Shown one piece after another: positions 10,457 through 15,942 of a stretch of DNA of 15,942 nt. Both the position numbers and the translations under genes were made by a program. The stretch comes from Larix sibirica (taxonomy: Eukaryota > Streptophyta > Pinopsida > Pinales > Pinaceae). The DNA lies in NCBI GenBank assembly GCA_004151065.3, contig NWUY0300044823.1, forward strand, positions 1 to 15,942, given 5' to 3'. Position 1 is the first letter of the stretch; the number at the start of each line of letters is the position of its first letter. A model generated the notes under the pieces. The model worked only from the letters and a program-made list of their open reading frames with translations, was not told the origin of the DNA and ran no database searches.

Positions 10457-10472
10457 ATTAACTTCTATAGGC
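10226..10472 (+). pseudogene. Possible DUF1218 (MWL-like) membrane protein fragment, copy 2
   Basis: Same two pieces as copy 1, shifted by 1501 bases: the AEHT...CVHY piece from 10226 to the stop at 10376, and the VKKAMIFAVGVFSATLTSIG piece from 10368 to the stop at 10473. Here the second piece runs past the duplication end and keeps the TLTSIG residues that copy 1 lacks, which fits the hydrophobic fourth membrane segment of the family. The lost middle segments and the one-base frame offset are shared by both copies, so the decay came before the duplication or the two are one locus assembled twice. A further open stretch, 10509-10712, follows a TTTCTTAG but would need an intron of under 50 bases, so I do not join it. 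Confidence 0.35.
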
Positions 10473-10473
10473 T

Positions 10474-11189
10474 AAATTTGTTCTCCATTGTGTGATTGTA
10501 TTTCTTAGATGTGTATGTCATTTATTTACTCATATAATTTGTTGCATAATAAGTATCACCAGCACAATAGGAGTTTGAGATTCATACGAGACAAAATGTT
10601 TAAACAAAGTTTCAGGCATAATTTACATGAAGCAACATGTAATCCTCTTCATGAAGTATGTACTGCAGCAGTCAAGCACAAAAAGAGAGGTACTTCAATC
10701 GCTGGACAATAGAGCAGAGCCTCATTGCACAAAATATTTTTAATCCATTGAAAAATCTGTGTTGTTGAATTGTGTCTGCCATAGGCTAAGCAATTACAGT
10801 TCATGGAAATGCTGGTTATGTTTCAACATGTTGCGCAGGTTCATTCTATTATTTCCTATAATGCACAGTATTTATCCATCCTTGTGTGTGTGCACGCGTG
10901 TAAATGTACATTTCTTATTGTGTCATTTGCATCTTGCCAGATGGCATATTGTTCAAATTCCCTACCACTGGTTCCAAGTTCTATTCTTACCCCATTTTAC
11001 CAGGCAAAAATAGTCAAGAGCGTGCCAGTGACCATTGGAACTTGGCATCCAGGATTTCTTTGTTTCTACTCTCCCCAAGTGTACTATTCGAACCACATAA
11101 CTGCACCTTATGGTGCAACGTTACAAATATTTTTTATCTTCAGAAGACAGAATTGCTTCGTACAAATTTTTGATTGTATGCAACGATGT
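10474..11189. other. Stretch with no firmly supported gene
   Basis: Several overlapping plus-strand frames of 67-131 codons cross this region, and minus-strand frames are open in places too. None shows a recognisable domain, and open stretches on both strands argue against reading any one as a gene. It could be intron or decayed 3' sequence of the DUF1218-like fragment. Confidence 0.4.
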
Positions 11190-11275
11190 TTTGGTTAACA
11201 CTAATTTGAGCTTTTTCCTTTCGTTAACCCTTGTTCTGGTTACCCTTGATTTGAGCTTTTTCCTTTCGTTAACCC
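11190..11275. repeat. Two direct copies of a ~45-base unit
   Basis: TTTGAGCTTTTTCCTTTCGTTAACCC occurs at about 11205-11230 and again at 11250-11275, an offset of 45 bases, with related flanks (TTGGTTAACACTAA and CTGGTTACCCTTGA). Its reverse complement appears shortly downstream. Confidence 0.85.
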
Positions 11276-11326
11276 AAAACATTGTTGTAAAAATAACATC
11301 AAGAAAGGGAAAAGCTCAAATCAAAC
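11246..11326. repeat. Inverted repeat linking the two direct repeats
   Basis: TTGATTTGAGCTTTTTCCTTTC at about 11246-11267 is matched in reverse complement by GAAAGGGAAAAGCTCAAATCAA at about 11304-11325, with one or two differences and a loop of about 36 bases. The second 157-base unit carries another copy of the same arm near 11466-11481. A transcript through here could fold into a hairpin. Confidence 0.75.
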
Positions 11327-11623
11327 TGCTAGCGAGGGATAATGAGTGGATGACCTCGCACAGGATTAACATGGATAGTGTGTTAACTGCACATATACAG
11401 CGAACACATTTTTTTTTCCAGGTGCCCGCACAAGATCAAAACTTAAGGCAAAAACATACAATGTGAAAAAGCTCAAATCAAAGTGCTAGCTAGGGATAAC
11501 GAGTGGATGACCTCCGACAGGATTAACATTGATAGTCTGTTAACTGCACATATACAGCAAATACATTTTTTTTTCCAGGTGCCTGCACAAGATTAGAGCT
11601 TAAGGCAAAAACATACAACGTTG
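11310..11623. repeat. Two direct copies of a 157-base unit
   Basis: The unit starting AAAGCTCAAATCAAA near 11311 recurs 157 bases later near 11468. Both copies continue through GTGGATGACCTC, GGATTAACAT, GTTAACTGCACATATACAGC, a run of T ending in CCAGGTGCC, and AAGGCAAAAACATACAA. They differ at roughly 14 positions. Each contains a polypyrimidine tract followed by CAG (11409-11420 and 11566-11578) resembling a 3' splice site, which may be coincidental. Confidence 0.9.
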
Positions 11624-11837
11624 TGCCTAAAATTTTGCAACATTGCATATAGAGTGCACCCCTGTCAGGACATTACTCAATGGTCAGATACTCATCGTGT
11701 CTCACATAAATACTCCAAAGTTTAAAATAATTAACAGTTGATAAGGACGGACGTTCAAAAACCCATTTGCAACAATTCAAGATTTACATTTGCATCGTCT
11801 TCTAAAATGTCTTTTTCAGAACGTATTTCAGTAAATT
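11624..11837. other. No supported gene
   Basis: Non-coding on both strands as far as I can see. If the minus-strand exon that stops at 11838 is real, this would be its 3' untranslated region; I see no clear polyadenylation signal on that strand. Confidence 0.35.
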
Positions 11838-11955
11838 TCACATTCCAAATCTGCTAAAACTCTTACCAAGTTCCGTTATAGTTGGGTTCTGGGCCAAGTC
11901 TTGGCTAACTTTGAAAGCTTGATGCCATAATGCTTTGTAGGTCTCGATAAACAAG
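11838..11955 (-). CDS. Candidate terminal exon, unidentified protein
   Basis: On the minus strand an open stretch of 38 codons ends at a TGA at 11838-11840. It contains FIETYKALWHQAF, then KVSQDLAQNPTITELGKSF and a final RFGM. A possible acceptor (ACAATAG) precedes it at 11956, but the pyrimidine tract there is poor. The sequence reads as an amphipathic helical C-terminus. I recognise no family. Open stretches this long arise by chance in such DNA, so the main support is the natural-looking composition and the presence of other possible exons on the same strand upstream. Confidence 0.25.
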
Positions 11956-12052
11956 CTATTGTCTATTTATGAGATCAACTGCTAGCCACATATAATTCCA
12001 CAGAAAATGCAGGTAAAGTGACATATGGCCAAATACTGAACCAGATGAGGGA

Positions 12053-12076
12053 TTGGATGCTCAGCGTAGCATCCAA
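12053..12076. repeat. Perfect 9-base hairpin
   Basis: TTGGATGCT, a six-base loop CAGCGT, then AGCATCCAA: a perfect 9-base-pair stem. No T-run follows, so it is not a simple terminator, and this is not a bacterial context. Confidence 0.8.
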
Positions 12077-12177
12077 CCAAAATCAATATCCATGAGCTTA
12101 AAAAAACACATTTATTGTCAATTGCATCTAGCTCAAGCAGTTGTGAGTATTATCCTCCCCACCCAAGATCAATTTCC

Positions 12178-12291
12178 TCAAGTGACATGTTGAGCTCCTA
12201 ATGAGTATATTGTTGTATTGGCCTTGGGCCCTGAAGAATCCGGTTTACCCTGGGTACCATCATCCGAATGAAAAGTACCCAGTGGGTTTCC
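12178..12291 (-). CDS. Candidate exon, unidentified linker-like protein part
   Basis: On the minus strand a nine-T tract then CATATCCCAG form a good 3' splice site, with the exon starting at 12291. The frame is open for 37 codons to a TGA at 12178-12180. It contains GNPLGTFHSDDGTQGKPDSS and then GPKANTTIYSLGAQHVT, a Gly/Ser/Asp/Thr-rich composition typical of a disordered linker or tail. A second frame is also open for 31 codons, so phase is not settled. The plus-strand frame over the same bases looks less natural. If the exon upstream at 12983-13070 is spliced directly to this one, the phases do not match the preferred frame, which lowers confidence. Confidence 0.3.
   Translation of the reverse strand, partial: GNPLGTFHSDDGTQGKPDSSGPKANTTIYSLGAQHVT
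12250..12282. repeat. Perfect 8-base inverted repeat, 17-base loop
   Basis: CTGGGTAC at 12250-12257 pairs with GTACCCAG at 12275-12282. It lies inside the candidate exon above; the significance is unknown. Confidence 0.75.
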
Positions 12292-12982
12292 CTGGGATAT
12301 GTATTTCACGGAACAAAAAAAAATTCATTTACTGTATGTCAAGTGGTCTCTACATGAGGAATTTCTTGCAATGGCTCTCATGATCTTCAGTGGTAAAATA
12401 AAGGCCTGAATTTTCTCATAGTTCGCAGGGCTGTTGAGACTTGAAGAGTCGATATGCAAGATATGTTATGAAGGCATAGAAAAGCGATACCATGTGGATA
12501 TAATTGACCAAGTAATATCCAGTTGATAAACAATTATTTTCATTTTCTATTGAGACTGTCTTAACTTAAAACAAAGAACTAGATCTTTAATAGGCTTACC
12601 ATGCCCTAGCTTCTAGAACTGGCAGTCTACTTTTCATTGAATCCTTCTCCAGCATTTGCACAAGCTACAGATCAAGATGACATGCGTATTGCAAAGGAAG
12701 AAATATTTGTGGTTGCTGTTACTGTTACTATGGTAGATATGTGAGACCAAAATCACTAGTCCACAGTGCAAACAATTCAGGAAAGCAGAGTCTGTGGCAT
12801 CATGGTATAGAGTGACCCTAAATAATACAACAAATTGTAAATTAACTTTTATGTGATCATCCCCTTTTGGAAGTGCATACAAATGCACGTCTACATTAAT
12901 GTAACACTTAAATTTAAAATCGAAAAGAACATGCTGCTTTCTTCACGAGTACATGATGTTTTTAAATTGAGCAATTTATTAC
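12292..12982. other. Intron-like stretch, no supported gene
   Basis: Stops are frequent on both strands. An 84-codon minus-strand frame at 12634-12888 (His/Cys/Asn-rich) has no recognisable domain and no splice support. If the minus-strand exons on either side belong together, this would be an intron. Confidence 0.35.
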
Positions 12983-13070
12983 CTTGCCGCCCCACCACTT
13001 CCATCAGCTGATTTAATCATATAATTGGAGACAAACAACTTCAGGCGCAGTCTGGGAATTGTAATTAGAA
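12983..13070 (-). CDS. Candidate internal exon with good splice sites
   Basis: On the minus strand the 3' splice site is TTTTCTGTAG and the 5' splice site is GCAAG|GTAATA, giving an 88-base exon. Only one frame is open (two leading and two trailing bases). It contains LITIPRLRLKLFVSNYMIK and then SADGSGGAA. It has the best paired splice signals among the minus-strand candidates. The basic-hydrophobic first half followed by a Gly/Ser/Ala linker is not specific to a family I can name. Confidence 0.35.
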
Positions 13071-14143
13071 CTACAGAAAAGACACATTCCATGCTTAATG
13101 TCCCCGAGGAAAAGAAAAAAATGAAGAGATAAATAATGTTCTTCAGAGAGAGAGATCATAATAGCAGCTGAAGACAACAACAGGAGCACGACTTTTCATG
13201 CATTTAATGTAGGATTTTACTTATCCATTAGCATTTGTATCTTATACAGTAATATACGGCAGAAATCTCTGATGGTGCTCAGAGAGAGTATCTGGCAATA
13301 TTTTCTTTGGTGTCTTAGTAAAGTTCATATCTAGTTAAAATACAATTATTGCATAGACTAATAGAGCAGGTCTGGAAGTTGGTGGCAATTTTCTACCTCT
13401 AGTTGCATACAGAGGAACATTAACGATAGAACTTTCTTTTCAATCGAACATGGAAAATACATAGGAGAGACTGAAATTTATCCTTGTTTGCAAAATGACA
13501 TCATCTCCACAAAACTTTCCCTGCATCCTGCCTGCATCCATTAGCATCCTGAATCATATGATGCTCCGCCTTGCAATTCAGGACCCCTAAGGCGAGAGTT
13601 GTTTTCAAAACTGGACAAAAAATTATATATTATTAGATCATCCTTTAAATAACAAATGGAAAACTTAACTTGTAAAAAGCGAAACAAAGATGATTAATAA
13701 GAGTAAATAAGATGTTTACTCTCAAACAATTTTCACTATTGGATAAATCCACAGATGTTCATCAACAAGGAATTATAACAAGACAATTTTATTGAAAAAT
13801 AAAGTTATTTGTTTATAACTGTATTCCTGCAGCTCTCATCCCCTCGTCAATATGTCCCATATGATGACATGATATGCAACTAAGAAAGATACAATGCACT
13901 TTTCTGCTACTGAGAGAGCATGATGCTACTTGCTAAAGAAATCAAATAAGAGTTTGATTGGTAACATGTATCATAATCTAATATAGTAAAGCAGTTAAAG
14001 TATGCATGTGTTGTTGGAAGCACAGTCTTGTCTATGAATATGATATGAGTGTATGACTATGTATAGTACTGAGCATGTATATTGGCAGTTGAGGAGAGAC
14101 TAAGAGAGGAAAAGTTATACCTCTCTGTCACTTGTACTCTTAC
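13071..14143. other. Intron-like stretch with two stop-bearing exon-like segments
   Basis: On the minus strand, two segments follow good 3' splice sites but soon reach stops. One is 13541-13610, after TTTTTGTCCAG, with FENNSRLRGPELQGGASYD. The other is 13813-13879, after TGTATCTTTCTTAG, with HHMGHIDEGMRAAGIQL. Neither has a usable 5' splice site before its stop, so they would be alternative terminal exons, poison exons or coincidence. The rest shows nothing I can support. Confidence 0.25.
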
Positions 14144-14290
14144 CGCTGCAAAAGGAGCTGGTTTTCATAGCATTGCCTTTAAATCGTTTAAAGAAATGAG
14201 GATGGCATGATCCATAAGGCACATCCATGGCGCAATGGGATGATTGCAAAGTTACTTTTCTGACCACCCTACTTAGTTGCTTGTTGATTA
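14144..14290 (-). CDS. Candidate exon with consensus 5' splice site
   Basis: On the minus strand a stretch of 48 open codons ends at GCAGCG|GTAAGAGT, a near-consensus 5' splice site at 14143/14144. A plausible 3' site is ATTATAG at 14291 after a pyrimidine-containing stretch. The frame contains INKQLSRVVRKVTLQ and then SSHCAMDVPYGSCHPHFFK and a basic end. I recognise no family. The opposite strand is also open for about 22 codons over the same bases, so the coding sense is not certain. Confidence 0.27.
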
Positions 14291-14966
14291 CTATAATTCA
14301 TCCAATTCAGGAGAAACTAAATATATGTGGCTACAACATGACTTTGAAGAAGTAAGTTGTATGCTAGATTTTCAGGCATCAATTAAGTTGCACAAGCAAA
14401 ATCAGCATGTAGTCTACTTATCAAACAATCTGTATGCCATATAAGGAAATGCATGAAATTCACTAATATCTGTAAGAACATAGCAGACAACTAAGAAACC
14501 CACTAAATCATACACATATATTTCTTCTCATATCCATTGTGAACCCAAGTAATGTGAGGCACATGCAAATTGCACATGGAAGATAAGGGATAAAGGGAAG
14601 AGAGAAAACAGTGGCTTTCCTGCGTATGCTCATAGATGGTATTAAAGCTACCTTCCAGCAAATTATGATTTGCATAGAATGAAAGGGAAGAAGCAACTAA
14701 AGCACAGCAAGATGATAGTCAAGCTGTTAGCGACAGTAATTAGTTCCCTTGTGATACTCATTGCTAATAGATTTAAACATAAAATGCATGAAGCTAGAGG
14801 GCACATTCGAAACAAGCACTCGTCATTGGTGTCTAAGTGTTATTTAAAATGCATGGTACTTATCAAGCAATCTTCATTAAGGGAATGACAAGTAGCATGC
14901 AATTTTGAAGAATAATTGAAAGGTCTTAACAGGCAAGTCAAAATGCAAAATCTAAAACACATTTAC
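14291..14966. other. Intron-like stretch, no supported gene
   Basis: Short open frames exist on both strands (62 codons minus at 14508-14696, 72 codons plus at 14670-14888) without recognisable domains. A minus-strand acceptor-like TGTTCTTACAG lies at about 14470-14480 and opens a 31-codon frame to a stop, with no donor. Confidence 0.35.
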
Positions 14967-15053
14967 CTTTTCAAAACGGCTAAAGCCTGAGTAAGGTGTT
15001 ACATAACAGACAACTGTTGATGTCAAGGGAAGTATGCCCAATTGATTGAAGAC
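14967..15053 (-). CDS. Candidate internal exon, 29 codons, phase 0
   Basis: On the minus strand the exon starts after TGCAGTCATAG and ends GAAAAG|GTAAATGTG, a good 5' splice site. It is exactly 87 bases with 29 open codons in phase zero, containing VFNQLGILPLTSTVV and then CYVTPYSGFSRFEK. A multiple-of-three length with usable sites on both sides is mild support for an internal coding exon. I recognise no family. Confidence 0.3.
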
Positions 15054-15580
15054 CTATGACTGCACACAGGAATTCTTCATGATAAAATGTGTGGCAGCCT
15101 TTTTGTTCAGAAGTTGCCACAATACATACTTGGCACATGTTTTCCATGTCTAGTCAAAACCCCTCTGCAACCTTGTAGGGACCACATTTCTTATTCCAGA
15201 ATGGAATGTATACTCTGTCCATGAATTTCCAATGATCTAAGGTCCCCAGAGATATAGTCCTTATGTTATTTCTACTGTTGCCCTATGGCTTACTTGAAAG
15301 ATAACATGAGGCAGGGAAACCAAAGCAACAATTATCCTTATAGTGGGATTACTTCCATTGTAAAATTCTATGTTTTCTATTACTGGCTTCGTATTTCCAC
15401 CTGTATGTTCATTGAATCTGATTGCTAGTATGAGGCTCACTCTTCAATTAGTGAGCAATTTTAGATTTACACAATGTAGAAGTCGATCTCAAGTCTGATC
15501 ACTTATTGCAGTTTCAGATCTGGATATTTGGAAATTGAAATAACATGAAATGATCTATATAAAGAAAGAAAAAACCTAAA
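15054..15580. other. Stretch with no supported gene
   Basis: Nothing firm. On the minus strand a 27-codon piece (EMWSLQGCRGVLTRHGKHVP region, about 15105-15190) is open between stops and may be decayed coding sequence. A TATATAAA at 15556-15563 on the plus strand resembles a TATA box but is expected by chance in such AT-rich DNA. Confidence 0.35.
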
Positions 15581-15598
15581 GGCCGATGTATTTCCCTA

Positions 15599-15750
15599 CA
15601 CCAGGGATGGTTGAGAGACATCATTGGCATACATCAACTGTCCTGGGGATGCCAGTCTCCAAGGAAGTTGGGGGACTGATCTTAAACAACTTCTAATCAC
15701 TTCTGGGTGCACCCTAACCATAGCCAGCGGTCGGACCTTAAGAAAAAATT
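15599..15750. other. GC-richer island, open on the minus strand
   Basis: This stretch is visibly richer in G and C than its surroundings. It begins on the minus strand after a strong acceptor-like tract (AATTTTTTCTTAAG) and stays open for about 50 codons, with VRPLAMVRVHPEVIRSCLRS and then VPQLPWRLASPGQLMYANDV, to a TAG near 15599. On the plus strand AGTCTCC and GGGGACT can pair as a small stem. It could be an exon, a transposon fragment or a conserved repeat; nothing lets me choose. Confidence 0.3.
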
Positions 15751-15778
15751 AAAAAATAACATGCCTTAAAATATTTAA

Positions 15779-15942
15779 AATGAAACTGAAAATAGTCTGC
15801 CAACTGAAACTAAACATATAGATCTTGATTCCACCCTGGGCGAGTACCCATGCTATGCGACCAAAGAAATCTTATTATATGGTAATGATGCGTGTGATGA
15901 TCGAGTCAGATCTTATTCACGATCACGATCTGGATCACGCTC
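15779..15942 (+). CDS. Open frame running off the right edge with an Arg-Ser tract
   Basis: From just after a TAA at 15776-15778 one plus-strand frame stays open for 54 codons to the window end and finishes SYSRSRSGSRS. Serine is always TCN and arginine is CGA, CGC or AGA, so the dipeptide pattern does not come from a plain simple repeat. RS dipeptides like this mark SR-type splicing factors, nuclear proteins that act in pre-mRNA splicing. There is no ATG in the frame, so it would be an exon entered from a 3' splice site, for example ACATATAG near 15820. The first part (about 40 codons) has no recognisable domain and may be intron. The minus strand reads ERDPDRDRE and then a stop, so a minus-strand gene with acidic-basic repeats is an alternative. 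Confidence 0.33.

Noticed and set aside
10803-11198. 131-codon plus-strand frame as the 3' part of the DUF1218-like gene
   Set aside because: The sequence shows no family motif and the minus strand is also open here for more than 35 codons; nothing joins it to the fragment upstream.
15556-15563. TATATAAA as a TATA box for the right-edge frame
   Set aside because: Such strings are common in AT-rich DNA, and the downstream frame has no ATG, so no promoter-gene pair can be supported.
1-15942. tRNA, rRNA, CRISPR array or bacterial-type system
   Set aside because: I looked for T-loop sequences such as GGTTCGANTCC, regularly spaced perfect repeats and compact operons and saw none.

Overview
The window looks like nuclear DNA of a land plant, most likely a large-genome seed plant such as a conifer. 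That placement is inference. It rests on the low GC content, the lack of any long intact reading frame, the broken plant-specific receptor-kinase copy, and long stretches of decayed, stop-riddled repeat-like sequence. I found no bacterial operon structure, rRNA, tRNA, CRISPR array or complete protein-coding gene.

Left part (1-4140): a short frame and tail that may be the 3' end of a retroelement (about 1-680); a degenerate array of short related units (about 846-1145); a clearly recognisable but dead kinase-domain fragment of the CrRLK1L (FERONIA/THESEUS-like) receptor kinase family (about 1320-1797); and an AT-rich local repeat (2385-2588). The rest has no supported gene.

Middle part (4140-7449): a plus-strand relict of a coding region that can be followed by switching frames through stops and frameshifts from about 4611 to 6066, then again at about 7036-7449. 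A primer-binding-site-like motif at 4271 lies upstream. I interpret it, without proof, as a decayed LTR-retroelement-type insertion.

Duplicated part (7452-10456): a direct tandem duplication of about 1.5 kb. The copies are 7452-8955 and 8957-10456, separated by the only ambiguous base in the window (N at 8956). They are identical at both ends and differ at roughly 30 positions in a middle stretch of about 500 bases. An assembly join of two overlapping, allelic or paralogous contigs is as likely as a real duplication. Each copy ends in a fragment that may be a decayed DUF1218-type (MWL-like) membrane protein gene.

Right part (10457-15942): mostly intron-like or intergenic sequence. It contains a compact nest of direct and inverted repeats (11190-11620), several possible small minus-strand exons with reasonable splice signals (between 11838 and 15053), and a plus-strand open frame that runs off the right edge and ends in an Arg-Ser-rich stretch. 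The exon calls are tentative because short open stretches are common by chance.
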